Assembly (NCBI RefSeq): GCF_009937955.1
Contig: NZ_AP018439.1
Span: 1,550,001 to 1,614,000, forward strand
Reading direction: 5' to 3'
Length of the DNA stretch: 64,000 nucleotides
From: Undibacterium sp. KW1
Lineage (GTDB): Bacteria > Pseudomonadota > Gammaproteobacteria > Burkholderiales > Burkholderiaceae_D
A model generated the notes under the pieces. The model searched no databases. It was not told where the DNA came from and worked only from the letters and a program-made list of their open reading frames with translations. The translations under genes and the position numbers were made by a program. Shown one piece after another: positions 20,342-29,925 of the stretch (positions are counted from its first letter, which is position 1; each line of letters opens with the position of its first letter).

Positions 20342-20785
20342 ATGAGTACCCTGCGTGGCGAACGTAAACGCAAATTCAAGGCAGAGATCAACGTTGTGCC
20401 GTATATCGACGTGATGCTGGTGTTGCTGGTGATTTTCATGGTGTGCGCACCGATGACCAATCCCAGCGTCATCAACCTGCCTACTGCCGGGCAATCTACC
20501 CAGCCGCCATCTGATTATATAGAAATCACCTTGCGGCCCGATGCAGCTTCCACTATCAGCATCAACAGCAAAGCCGGTAACAATGGCAACAACCGCCAGG
20601 AAAGCAAGGAAGAAGCCAAAGACCGCAAACAACTGATGCAAAAACTGCGTGAGTATCATGATGCCAAGCCAGAGTTGTCTGTGCTGGTTTCTGCTGACAA
20701 GGGCATGATTTATGACGAGGTCATACAAGTGATTTCAGAAGCAAAAAAACTGGGTATCAATCGCGTTGGTCTGGCGACCAAGTGA
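20342..20785 (+). CDS. tolR: TolR (ExbD/TolR family)
   Basis: 147 residues: a short basic N-terminus, one membrane helix (about 20-38) with the essential proton-path Asp in NVVPYIDVMLVLLVIFMV, and a periplasmic domain ending VIQVISEAKKLGINRVGLATK. It partners TolQ in the PMF-driven motor. It starts 17 nt after the tolQ stop. A low-complexity linker (NGNNRQESKEEAKDRKQ, about 80-97) lies within the periplasmic part. The next gene, tamA, begins 11 nt after the tolR stop, so the motor genes and tamAB look co-transcribed. Confidence 0.94.
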   Translation: MSTLRGERKRKFKAEINVVPYIDVMLVLLVIFMVCAPMTNPSVINLPTAGQSTQPPSDYIEITLRPDAASTISINSKAGNNGNNRQESKEEAKDRKQLMQKLREYHDAKPELSVLVSADKGMIYDEVIQVISEAKKLGINRVGLATK

Positions 20786-20795
20786 GTTTTTGCAG

Positions 20796-22676
20796 ATGCA
20801 GATAAGACTGCGCCCCTTACTGATGCTGTTCTGTGCTGCCGGTTTATGCGGTGCTGGCTTGGTGAGAGCGCAGCAGTCAGGACAAACTGAAACCTCTTCT
20901 GCTCAATCAACACCAACTGCTGCGTCTGCTCAGTCTGTGCAAATGCCTGAGGCAGACAACGAAGCTGTTTCCACCTCCAGCAGTGGCCGTTTGCAACTGG
21001 TTGCTGCCAAATCACACTGGGCTGATTTGCTGAGGGAACATATCCCTGAATTTGCCAGCAATGCTGAAGCGCAGAATATCACTCCCGCACTGATCAGACG
21101 GTTGCGCCTGGATATCAGCAATATCCTCACTACTGAAGGTTATTTCTCGCCGCAAATCCAGTTTGATAATCCAGATCAGGCGCTGGCACCAGCCTCCACA
21201 AATAAAATCATCCATGTGACTGTGGAAGCCGGCCAGCGCACCATCATAGAAAACGTGTCTGTGAAAGTGCAGGGCCCCATGGCAGACGCGATTGATGCTG
21301 GTGACAAGGCTGTCACTAAAAGGCGACGGGCCCTGCAAGAAGACTGGGGCCTCGCAGTTGGACAGCCATTCCGTGATGCTGACTGGAGTGATTCAAAAAA
21401 TCAGCTGCTGGAAAGCCTGCGCTCAGATGCCTATGCCTCAGCCAGCATGACATCCAGTGAAGCAAAAATAGACGCTGACCAGCATAGCGGCATCTTGCAA
21501 GTAGAAGTCGATAGTGGCCCGGTATTTACCCTGGGTGATTTGCGTGTCACTGGTTTGCAGCGTTACCCTTCCTGGCTCATAGAACGTTATCAGGCACCCA
21601 AAAAAGGTGAGGTTTATTCACGTTCGCGCTTGCTGGATTTCCAGCGTTCCCTGCAAAACTCCGCTTACTTTGCCACCGTCGCAGTAGGCATAGATCCTGA
21701 TCCAGAAAAAGCCGACGCCGTACCCGTGGATGTGACCGTGGTCGAGCGCCAGGCCCGTGACCTGAGCTTTGGTCTCGGTTACAGCACCAACACCGGTTAC
21801 CGCAGCGAAGTTGCCTATCGGGACCGCAATATACTTGAGCAGGCTTGGGATTTGCGCAGTGCCGTCAGGCTCGAGCAGCGCAGGCAACTTGGATATGCGG
21901 ATATTTACCTGCCACCGCGTGAAAGCAAATTCCTCGATTCTTTTGGTGTGCTGGTGGAGCGCGAAAATATCGCCGGTGTGCGCTCCAGCCGTTACGCTCT
22001 CGGCATCAAGCGCACCAGCACACGCGGCCATCTCGAACAACGCCTGGGTCTGAACATCGTCAGGGAAAAAATTTCCCCAGATGGTGAAGCAGAAGAGGTC
22101 AACAAGGCACTGGTTGCCAGCATAGGCTGGACTTGGCGTGATGTTGATCAGCCTTTCGATCCACGTAAAGGGCAGATCTTGCAGTTCGATCTTGCCGCAT
22201 CTGAAAAAGCCTTGTTCTCTGACCAGCGCTTCATACGCAGCTATGCCAAATATCAGCGCTGGATACCAGTTCGCAAAACCGATACCGTGATCTTGCGCGC
22301 AGAGCTTGGTGCTGTTATTTCCAAAGATGAACAGGGGATACCTGAAGATTACCTGTTCCGCACTGGCGGTAGTACCACCGTGCGTGGCTATGGTTACCAA
22401 ACCCTGGGCATACAGCACATAGGCAGCACACGTGGTGGCCGCGTGCTGGCAACGGCCAGCGCTGAATATGTACACTGGCTTAACTCTTCCTGGGGCGCTG
22501 CCACTTTCCTTGACGTGGGCAATGCCGCCGACAACTTTCGTGAGTTGAATTTAAAGCAGGGCATGGGTGTTGGTGCACGTTACAAGACGCCTGCGGGGCC
22601 GATTGCGCTTGATCTGGCTTATGGTCGCCAGACCAAAAAAGTCCGGCTGGATTTTTCTATCGCCATTGCTTTCTGA
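20796..22676 (+). CDS. tamA: TamA, outer-membrane BamA-family protein
   Basis: 626 residues from ATG 20796, which gives a proper signal peptide (about 1-25, ending VRAQ); the frame is open further upstream inside tolR but that is not expected to be used. POTRA domains occupy about 65-330 and a 16-stranded Omp85 barrel the rest, with FRTGGSTTVRGYGYQTLG (the conserved L6-type VRGY motif). It ends in a terminal Phe (SIAIAF), the BAM recognition signal. TamA works with TamB in outer-membrane protein and lipid assembly. The stop is followed at once by the tamB ATG (one nt between), so the two are coupled. Confidence 0.92.
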   Translation: MQIRLRPLLMLFCAAGLCGAGLVRAQQSGQTETSSAQSTPTAASAQSVQMPEADNEAVSTSSSGRLQLVAAKSHWADLLREHIPEFASNAEAQNITPALIRRLRLDISNILTTEGYFSPQIQFDNPDQALAPASTNKIIHVTVEAGQRTIIENVSVKVQGPMADAIDAGDKAVTKRRRALQEDWGLAVGQPFRDADWSDSKNQLLESLRSDAYASASMTSSEAKIDADQHSGILQVEVDSGPVFTLGDLRVTGLQRYPSWLIERYQAPKKGEVYSRSRLLDFQRSLQNSAYFATVAVGIDPDPEKADAVPVDVTVVERQARDLSFGLGYSTNTGYRSEVAYRDRNILEQAWDLRSAVRLEQRRQLGYADIYLPPRESKFLDSFGVLVERENIAGVRSSRYALGIKRTSTRGHLEQRLGLNIVREKISPDGEAEEVNKALVASIGWTWRDVDQPFDPRKGQILQFDLAASEKALFSDQRFIRSYAKYQRWIPVRKTDTVILRAELGAVISKDEQGIPEDYLFRTGGSTTVRGYGYQTLGIQHIGSTRGGRVLATASAEYVHWLNSSWGAATFLDVGNAADNFRELNLKQGMGVGARYKTPAGPIALDLAYGRQTKKVRLDFSIAIAF

Positions 22677-22677
22677 T

Positions 22678-25600
22678 ATGAGCGAAAACGAAAAAAATCA
22701 GACAGAGCAAAAAACGCCCGCTAAAAAAAAGCGGAGTCATTTGCGCCGCTTGAGCATGTTCATCCTCAAGCTGTTGATGATATTGATCGTCGTGTCCGGC
22801 CTCGTCCTGACCTGGATGTACAAAACTGAGAGTGGCACCAGAGCTGCGCTGGCACTGATAGAAAATGTCAGTCTTGGCAGCCTCAAATTCCGTGGCGTGC
22901 AAGGCACACTGGATGACGAACTCAAACTCGACGAATTCAGCTTGGTTGCCCAGGATTTGCATATCAATGGCAGCGCCATCTCCTTGCGCTGGCGGCTTGG
23001 CGCTTTATGGCGACGTCAGCTGGATATCACCAGTCTGCAATTAAGCGCTTTGACTATCGCCAGCAGATCCAGCAAAAAAGCCTCCAGCGTACCTGTTGAT
23101 ATAGGACTACCCTTTAGCCTGAGTGCGCCAAAGCTGGCGCTGGGGCGCTTGCATATCGCTACCCTGACTGATGATGGCAAACAGCTGGAGACCCTGAAGC
23201 TCAGTGCACTGACTGGCAGTTTTTCTTATCAAGACAATTTATACAAAGCGCAAACCACATTCAGCAGCCCCTGGGGTAATTTGAAAGGCGAAGCTGCACT
23301 GGGCAGCTACACTCCTTTCAAGCTGGATAGTCGCCTGAGCCTGCAAGGCCAGGTCCAGGAGGACATCCCGCCCGTCATTTTGCAGGGCGTGGTTTCCGGC
23401 AACCTGCATGATATGCAAATCGCGCTGGAAGCTGTATTGGATAGCGCGGCAGAAAAAAATATCCGTAATCAGAACCTGCAAGGACATGCCAGGGGGCGTA
23501 TCAATTCATTTGCTGCGCCGTATGTACGCGAGCTTGACATTGATGTGCAACACTTTGACCCGTCCGCCTGGCAGGTCAATGCACCTCATGCAGACTTGCG
23601 TGTATTGACGAAGTTGAAACCGATAACAGATGAGAAAAATGTAGAAAAAAATACAGGAAAAAACGCGCAAAAAAATACTGTATTTGGTTTGACTGGTCCT
23701 ATCAATATTCAGAACAGCCAGGTGGCCAGCATCAATAAACAAGGTTTGCCAGTGCAGTCGCTGAGTACCAAATTGTTCTGGCAGGGCCAGCATTTGAGTC
23801 TGACAGACCTGGCAGTGCAACTGGCCGGCAAAGGCAAGTTGCAAGGTCAGGCTGATGTTAATTGGCAAGCGGCGCAATTGCAGGCTGACCTGAAACTGAA
23901 TCTGGCTAATATAGACCTGAACCAGATCGACCAGCGCCTGCATGCCAGTAATATCAAGGGCCAGTTTTCTGCACAGACAGCGAAAGACAAAAGCATCAAT
24001 CTGCAAGCACAGTTACAAGATGCCCGCGCCAGCCTGAAAGCAGAAGCCAGTTACCATCCTGAGAAACTGCTTCTCGATTTGAATAAATTTGATCTGCAGG
24101 CAGAAGATGCTCATCTGCAGGGTGCAGGTGACATCAGCTTTGTAGGCAAGCAGGCATTCAACGTCAAGGCCAGCCTCAAAGATTTTGACCCCGCACGCTG
24201 GGTGGCAACACCGGCAGGCCGCTTGCAGGCAGACTTCAGCGCCCGTGGCCAACTGTCGCCGCGCCTTGATGTACAAGTCAATCTGCAGCAATTGCTGGGC
24301 CAATATGCAGGCCAGCCTGTGCAGGCAGCGCTGGATGCGCGCTGGCTGCAAGACCAGCAACTGCAAGTCAGGCAACTGGATGCGCACTTTGGTAAAAATA
24401 CAGTGACAGCACAAGGCAACTGGGGTGGTACCGGTGACAGCTTGAAATTCAATATTGATGCCCAGGACTTGAGTCACCTGAATCCCTTGCTTAGCAACTG
24501 GCAACTGGCATTGGGCGGCAAGCTGAAGGCAGATGCGGTATTGCGGGGCCGTTTCGATGAGCCCGCAGGCAGTCTTGATGCCTTGGCAGAGCAAGTCATG
24601 ATTAAACGTGGTAGCCAGCAATTTACCATTGCCCAGTTAAAGTCCAGCCTGAATCTGGCTAACGGTGCCAAAGGCCAGTTTGATGGCGAGCTCGTGGCCC
24701 AGCATCTGGGTGGTGATCTTCCGGCCCTGAGTTCTGCGCCTGATAACCCCGATAAACTCGCGCATGTCAGTCTCAAATTGCAGGGCAGGCGTGATGCCCA
24801 CAAGCTGAGCCTGGAAACCATCTTTCCTAATAAACAGGTACTGAGCCTGGTCGCGAATGGCAGCATGCAGGCCAGTGCAAAAAATGACACTGCCTGGTCA
24901 TGGAATGGGCAATTGCAGGCCTTGAATTTGAATGGCAAACCTGATCTGCGTTTACAAAGTTCAGCACCATTACAGGTGTCGGCACAGTCTGTACGCCTGG
25001 GTGGCCTGTCGCTGCAAAGCGCACTGGGCAAGCTGGAACTGGAAGAACTGGAATGGACACCTGCCGCACTCAAAACCAAAGGGCAAATCAGCGATGTACA
25101 GGTGCTGGAAATTGCCAAACTGTTTTATCCGCAAAATGCAGTCACAGGTAATCTGCGTCTGAATGCGCAATGGAAATTGCAATTGACCGAGCAAGCCCAG
25201 GGAGAAATCAAATTGCAACGCCAGAGCGGTGATTTGCGCTTCAATGATCCTGAGGGGACTGGTACTTCAGTCGCCCTGGGCATACGTGATGTGCAATTGC
25301 AGATGAAACTGGGTGGCCTGGTCGCCGGTAGCGATAGCGAAAACCTCAGTCTTGATCTGCTTGCCGATGGCAGCCGCCTGGGCCAATGGCAAGCGAAGCT
25401 CAATTCCCGCCTAAGCAAACAAAACGATGCCTGGACCATACTGGCCAGTGCACCCCTCAGTGGCCAGGTCACGGCAGCAGTTCCCGACTTGCAATGGCTG
25501 GGGCCTTTTGTCAATCCTGGGGTGGTACTCAAGGGCAAGCTGAACGCCGATGCGCGCCTGTCTGGCACCATAGGCAAGCCTGGCTATCGCGCCAACCTGG

Positions 25601-26844
25601 CAGGGCGGGAGATGGAAATCGCTTTCGCCTCAGAGGGTTTGTTATTGCCAAACGGCAGCCTGGATGTGCAGATAGAAGACAAACATCTGAAGCTGACGAA
25701 TCTGCAATTTTCCAACACCGTCGCCAACATGCCGCGTCATGCGCAATTCAGGGATGAGAACTGGATAGGCCGCAAAGGTGAGTTCAAGGCCAGTGGTGAT
25801 ATCGACATGGGCAAAGAGACTGGCAGCATACAGGCACAATGGACACAATTTCCACTGCTGCAGCGCAAGGACAGATGGCTGCTGGTATCTGGCCAGGCGA
25901 ATATCGTTGAAGCCAATGATATCTGGAGCCTGACCGGCAAGGTGCTGGCTGATGGCGCCTACTTCAGGCTGCCCAAGTTGCCGCCGCCCAGCCTTTCCAG
26001 TGATGTGGTTGTCGTACGCAAGACTGACAAGGCAGTTACTAAGGCAGCAGAAGCAGAAAGTAATAGAAAAGGTCTCAAGACCCGCATTGATGTCAGCTTC
26101 GACATGGGGCCGCGCTTCGTGTTTGTTGGCCGTGGCCTCGATACGGGCCTGGAAGGCAGCCTGCGGCTGCGTTCCAGCGATGGCAGCCCCTTGCAGGCGA
26201 ATGGGTCCATACGCACCGTCAAGGGCGCGTATGAAGGCTATGGCCAGCAACTGGCAATAGAGCGGGGTATCCTGAACTTCCAGGGGCCACCGTCCAACCC
26301 TGGCCTGAATATCCGTGCCTTGCGCAAGGGTTTGCCTGTTGAAGCAGGGGTAGAAGTGGTCGGTACAGTCAGCGCACCGCAAGTCAGGCTGGTGTCAGAA
26401 CCAGAAGTGCCGGATGCTGAAAAACTCTCATGGCTGGTGCTGGGGCGTGGTTCTGACCAGCTTGCCAGTGGCGACGCCTCATTGCTGATGTCGGCAGCGA
26501 CAGCGATATTTGGTGGTGATGGCAGCCGCAATGTGCCGCGCGACATTGTGCAAGGCCTGGGCTTTGATGAGTTTTCGATAGGTTCTTCATCGAATGGTTC
26601 AGGCAGCCGCCTGCCAGTGCAGACGATTGCCGGTTCAACCGGTACCACCAATGCCACTACCGACCAGGTCGTCAGCGTAGGCAAGCGCATCATGCCGGGC
26701 CTGGTGTTGTCAGTGGAGCGCGGCTTGTCAGATGCCAGTGGCGGCATCAAGCTGAGCTGGCAACTGACCCGGCGCATCAGCATCACAGGCCGTACTGGTG
26801 CTGAGTCTGCGGTGGATGTGAATTACACTTTCTCCTTTAATTAA
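22678..26844 (+). CDS. tamB: TamB, AsmA-like inter-membrane bridge protein
   Basis: 1388 residues from ATG 22678 (MSENEKNQ), directly after the tamA stop. A Lys-rich cytoplasmic start is followed by one membrane anchor (about 29-47) and a very long repetitive beta-rich periplasmic region with many LQGQADV/LKLQG-type strands. The C-terminal TamB domain (DUF490/PF04357) holds YEGYGQQLAIERGILNFQGP... and ends NYTFSFN. The family forms a hydrophobic groove spanning the periplasm and supports anterograde phospholipid transport and outer-membrane protein insertion. It is slightly longer than the E. coli protein (1259). A strong bidirectional terminator follows. Confidence 0.93.
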   Translation: MSENEKNQTEQKTPAKKKRSHLRRLSMFILKLLMILIVVSGLVLTWMYKTESGTRAALALIENVSLGSLKFRGVQGTLDDELKLDEFSLVAQDLHINGSAISLRWRLGALWRRQLDITSLQLSALTIASRSSKKASSVPVDIGLPFSLSAPKLALGRLHIATLTDDGKQLETLKLSALTGSFSYQDNLYKAQTTFSSPWGNLKGEAALGSYTPFKLDSRLSLQGQVQEDIPPVILQGVVSGNLHDMQIALEAVLDSAAEKNIRNQNLQGHARGRINSFAAPYVRELDIDVQHFDPSAWQVNAPHADLRVLTKLKPITDEKNVEKNTGKNAQKNTVFGLTGPINIQNSQVASINKQGLPVQSLSTKLFWQGQHLSLTDLAVQLAGKGKLQGQADVNWQAAQLQADLKLNLANIDLNQIDQRLHASNIKGQFSAQTAKDKSINLQAQLQDARASLKAEASYHPEKLLLDLNKFDLQAEDAHLQGAGDISFVGKQAFNVKASLKDFDPARWVATPAGRLQADFSARGQLSPRLDVQVNLQQLLGQYAGQPVQAALDARWLQDQQLQVRQLDAHFGKNTVTAQGNWGGTGDSLKFNIDAQDLSHLNPLLSNWQLALGGKLKADAVLRGRFDEPAGSLDALAEQVMIKRGSQQFTIAQLKSSLNLANGAKGQFDGELVAQHLGGDLPALSSAPDNPDKLAHVSLKLQGRRDAHKLSLETIFPNKQVLSLVANGSMQASAKNDTAWSWNGQLQALNLNGKPDLRLQSSAPLQVSAQSVRLGGLSLQSALGKLELEELEWTPAALKTKGQISDVQVLEIAKLFYPQNAVTGNLRLNAQWKLQLTEQAQGEIKLQRQSGDLRFNDPEGTGTSVALGIRDVQLQMKLGGLVAGSDSENLSLDLLADGSRLGQWQAKLNSRLSKQNDAWTILASAPLSGQVTAAVPDLQWLGPFVNPGVVLKGKLNADARLSGTIGKPGYRANLAGREMEIAFASEGLLLPNGSLDVQIEDKHLKLTNLQFSNTVANMPRHAQFRDENWIGRKGEFKASGDIDMGKETGSIQAQWTQFPLLQRKDRWLLVSGQANIVEANDIWSLTGKVLADGAYFRLPKLPPPSLSSDVVVVRKTDKAVTKAAEAESNRKGLKTRIDVSFDMGPRFVFVGRGLDTGLEGSLRLRSSDGSPLQANGSIRTVKGAYEGYGQQLAIERGILNFQGPPSNPGLNIRALRKGLPVEAGVEVVGTVSAPQVRLVSEPEVPDAEKLSWLVLGRGSDQLASGDASLLMSAATAIFGGDGSRNVPRDIVQGLGFDEFSIGSSSNGSGSRLPVQTIAGSTGTTNATTDQVVSVGKRIMPGLVLSVERGLSDASGGIKLSWQLTRRISITGRTGAESAVDVNYTFSFN

Positions 26845-26859
26845 AACACTATTAAAAAA

Positions 26860-26899
26860 GGGAAGGCAATCTGTCTGGATTGTCTTCCCTTTATCTTTT
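26860..26899. terminator. Bidirectional terminator between tamB and the M16 peptidase
   Basis: GGGAAGGCAATC (26860-26871) pairs with GATTGTCTTCCC (26878-26889), 12 bp with one G-U and a 6-nt loop. TTTATCTTTT follows on the plus strand, and an A tract precedes the stem so that the minus strand also gets a T tract. Confidence 0.9.
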
Positions 26900-26933
26900 C
26901 CGCGCCCATGTTTGCCGCAGACATTGCACCGGA

Positions 26934-29798
26934 TTATTTCTTCTGTTCAGGATAAAGCACAATCTGCGCATAGTTCTGGAAGTTGAAATAACGCTGCGCT
27001 GCCTCCTTGATCTGTGTCGGCGTGATGGCGCGTATGCGTTTATCCACCGACAAGATGGCCTCTGCCTCGGTTTTATAATAGACCGCGCCTTGCAGATGGT
27101 TCAGCCAGCTTTCATTGCTGCGCAATTCTTCCTGGTGCGCTTTCAACCAGGATTGCTTGACCTTGTTCAGGTCTTCCAGTTGCGGGCCAGACTGCTGTAT
27201 TTTCTTGATTTCGGCAAACAGGGCAGCAATGACCTTATCCACGTTTTCTGGGCTGCAAGGCAATTCTGCATCTATGCTGTACCTATTTGATGGAATACGT
27301 TCAAAAGAGCCATTCAGGCCACCACTGTAAATCAACCCCTGCTTTTCGCGCAGCACATCAATGACCTTCAGATTCAGGATATCCACCATCGCATGAAAGC
27401 GTGCATTTTCTTCCCGCGTATAAGTGGATGTGCCGTTGAAGCTGAGTACCACAGTACTTTTTTCTTCATTGCCGGCATAGACATCTTTCTTGACGACACC
27501 TTGCACAGGATTGATATGCAAATCCTGATATTCGGTCTTGATGTCCGTATTGGGCAAGCTGGCGAGATAGGTGGCGATCAGCGGCCTGATCTTGTCCAGT
27601 TCAAAGCTGCCAACAAAAATAAAGTGCAAATCCTTGGCGCTACCAAAACGGGATTGATAAATTTCCATACTGCGGTCCAGCGAAATCTTGTCAAAATCCT
27701 CTACTCTTGCCAGGCGCGGCACGCGTGGATTGTCTTTGTAGATGGTCGTGGTAATTGCTTCTGAGAAGACGGCTTCAGGACGTGCCCAGGTGTTCCTTGC
27801 CAATTCCTTTTGTGAGCTGATCAGTGACTGAAACATTGCTTCATCCTTGCGCGGGCTGGTCAGACGCAGGTACAGCAACTGCAACATGGTTTCTATATCG
27901 CTGGCACCAGACGCACCGCCTATGCTTTCAGAATAATTATCCATGCTGGTGCGGACATTGGCTGATTTGCCTGCCAGGGTTTCCTGTAAATCTTTCTGGC
28001 TGAAATTTCCCATGCCCATGCCCCAGACGACGGGATTACTGTAATACACATTAAAATAATCTGCGTCAGAGAACAAAGACATGCCGCCTGCACGACGGGC
28101 GCTCATCAAGACCTGGTCATTCTTGAAGTCGGTTTTTTTCAAGCTGACTTTAACGCCATTCGATAAAGTCATCTCCACCAGACCCAGCAGTTTGTTTTCT
28201 TTTTCAGAAACGATCTTGCCGGGCGTAGGAAGAGTAGTCATCAAGCTGGCGCTGGCTGCTTTTTCTGTGCGGGCCTGCAATGGCTTTTGCTCTGCCGTGG
28301 CAGTCATCGCCAGCAAATCTGTTTCACTTGGTATGGTCTCGCCTGTCTTGTTTGAACCCACATAAAACGCCAGCCTGATACTGTCATCCGGTGTTGCGTT
28401 CCTGGCGAACTGATTCATCTCTTCCAGTGAAATACCTTCGGCAAATTCCTTGAAGTACAGGTATTCATTCTTGATGCCAGGGATAGGTTCATTGGTCAGG
28501 AAGTTGCGTATATATTCTGCGGCAAAGGTCGCAGAATTGGATTTGCTGCGCTCGTTGAACATGCTTTCATATTCACGCGCTTCGATTTTCTTGGCGCGGT
28601 CAAACTCCGCTGCAGTAAAACCAAATTGACGTATGCTGTTTTTCTCTTGCATCAATGCATCCAGCGCGGCTTGTGTTCCAGATGGTGACAATATCGCGGT
28701 CGCTACAAAAGAATCATAGCCTGCTACCACAGGTTCGCTACCGGCAGACGCGCCCAGGAAAGGTGGCCTGGCCTGTTCCGTCAACGCACCCAGGCGGCGG
28801 TTCAGCATGGATTTGTAGAAATTGCGGATGATATCCTGACGATAGTCCCCTATGACTTCATGCGTTGGCTGCTTCTCCAGTGGATAGCGTAGCATCAGCA
28901 TGTTATTCGTGGCCTCCTTGTCGGTGATAACCATGGTCTTGGAGGCGGTATTTTTGGGGATATTGATTTCTGGCCGTGCACGCGCAGGTACCGGGTTTTT
29001 CAAGCCTGAAAAATACTTGTATATCATTTTCTCGGCATCATCCGGCTGTACGTCGCCGATAACGACTACCGCCATCAGGTCTGGCCTGTACCAATCCTTG
29101 TAAAAACGGCGCAGGGCATCATGCTTGAACTGTTTGATCGTGTCTTCCTTGCCTATGGGCAGGCGCTCTGCATATTTGGAGCCATTGAATACCTCTGGCA
29201 GCAATTGGCGCATCATGCGGTCACTGGCACCTTTGCCCAGCCGCGCTTCTTCCAGGATAATGCCGCGTTCCTTGTCGATATCAACAGCCTTCATCTCCAC
29301 ACCCTGTGCCCAGTCAGCCAGTACCTGGAAACCAGTTTTCAAATAGGCCGGTTTGTCGGTAGGGATGGGCAGGATATACACCGTTTCATCAAAGCTGGTA
29401 TAGGCATTCAGATCAGCACCGAATTTCACGCCTATGGATTGCAGGTAAGAAATCAGTTGATGTTTCTTGAAATGCTTAGAGCCGTTGAAGGCCATGTGCT
29501 CAGTAAAATGCGCCAGACCCTGTTGATCATCATCCTCCAGCACCGACCCGGCTTTTACCACCAGGCGCAGCTCCACTTTCTTTTGCGGATTATTATTCTT
29601 CTGGATATAGTAAGTCAGGCCATTTTCCAGTTTGCCCTTTTTCAGGTCGGGATTGATGGGCAGGGGATCGTTCAGGCTAATTTCTGCCACTGCAGGAAGG
29701 CTCGCAGGCAGGATAAATGCAAGCAACATCAGGCTGGCAACCAGCCTCCTGGCGGGGGTGATTGATTTTATTGCTGAGATAGCAAGGGTATTCGGCAT
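26934..29798 (-). CDS. M16-family zinc metallopeptidase (PqqL-like), exported
   Basis: 954 residues. A signal peptide or anchor (about 20-38, LVASLMLLAFILPASLPAVA) precedes two M16 halves. The N-terminal half has the inverted zinc motif HFTEH (97-101) and the third ligand E177 in KERGIILEE. The C-terminal half (about 545-950) has the fold but no HxxEH, as expected. This 'clamshell' arrangement matches the PqqL/pitrilysin-like periplasmic proteases that degrade peptides. The gene stands alone, convergent with tamB; the substrate is not known. Confidence 0.9.
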   Translation of the reverse strand: MPNTLAISAIKSITPARRLVASLMLLAFILPASLPAVAEISLNDPLPINPDLKKGKLENGLTYYIQKNNNPQKKVELRLVVKAGSVLEDDDQQGLAHFTEHMAFNGSKHFKKHQLISYLQSIGVKFGADLNAYTSFDETVYILPIPTDKPAYLKTGFQVLADWAQGVEMKAVDIDKERGIILEEARLGKGASDRMMRQLLPEVFNGSKYAERLPIGKEDTIKQFKHDALRRFYKDWYRPDLMAVVVIGDVQPDDAEKMIYKYFSGLKNPVPARARPEINIPKNTASKTMVITDKEATNNMLMLRYPLEKQPTHEVIGDYRQDIIRNFYKSMLNRRLGALTEQARPPFLGASAGSEPVVAGYDSFVATAILSPSGTQAALDALMQEKNSIRQFGFTAAEFDRAKKIEAREYESMFNERSKSNSATFAAEYIRNFLTNEPIPGIKNEYLYFKEFAEGISLEEMNQFARNATPDDSIRLAFYVGSNKTGETIPSETDLLAMTATAEQKPLQARTEKAASASLMTTLPTPGKIVSEKENKLLGLVEMTLSNGVKVSLKKTDFKNDQVLMSARRAGGMSLFSDADYFNVYYSNPVVWGMGMGNFSQKDLQETLAGKSANVRTSMDNYSESIGGASGASDIETMLQLLYLRLTSPRKDEAMFQSLISSQKELARNTWARPEAVFSEAITTTIYKDNPRVPRLARVEDFDKISLDRSMEIYQSRFGSAKDLHFIFVGSFELDKIRPLIATYLASLPNTDIKTEYQDLHINPVQGVVKKDVYAGNEEKSTVVLSFNGTSTYTREENARFHAMVDILNLKVIDVLREKQGLIYSGGLNGSFERIPSNRYSIDAELPCSPENVDKVIAALFAEIKKIQQSGPQLEDLNKVKQSWLKAHQEELRSNESWLNHLQGAVYYKTEAEAILSVDKRIRAITPTQIKEAAQRYFNFQNYAQIVLYPEQKK

Positions 29799-29925
29799 AA
29801 ACAGCGGTGCAGGCTAGATAAAAATGCCAGTGTACTCTGTTGGCGGAATACCTGTGGCGTGGGCTTTGTATCGATTTGCTACAGAACTGGGAGACGGAAC
29901 AAAGGGCTTGTGGATGAAATGTCTT

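Noticed and set aside
19630..20785. ExbB/ExbD of a TonB system
   Set aside because: The upstream ybgC and the sequence features favour TolQ/TolR, and no tonB or receptor gene is adjacent.
21618..22475. 285-codon minus-strand frame opposite tamA
   Set aside because: Shadow of the Omp85 coding frame; no start signal or motif.
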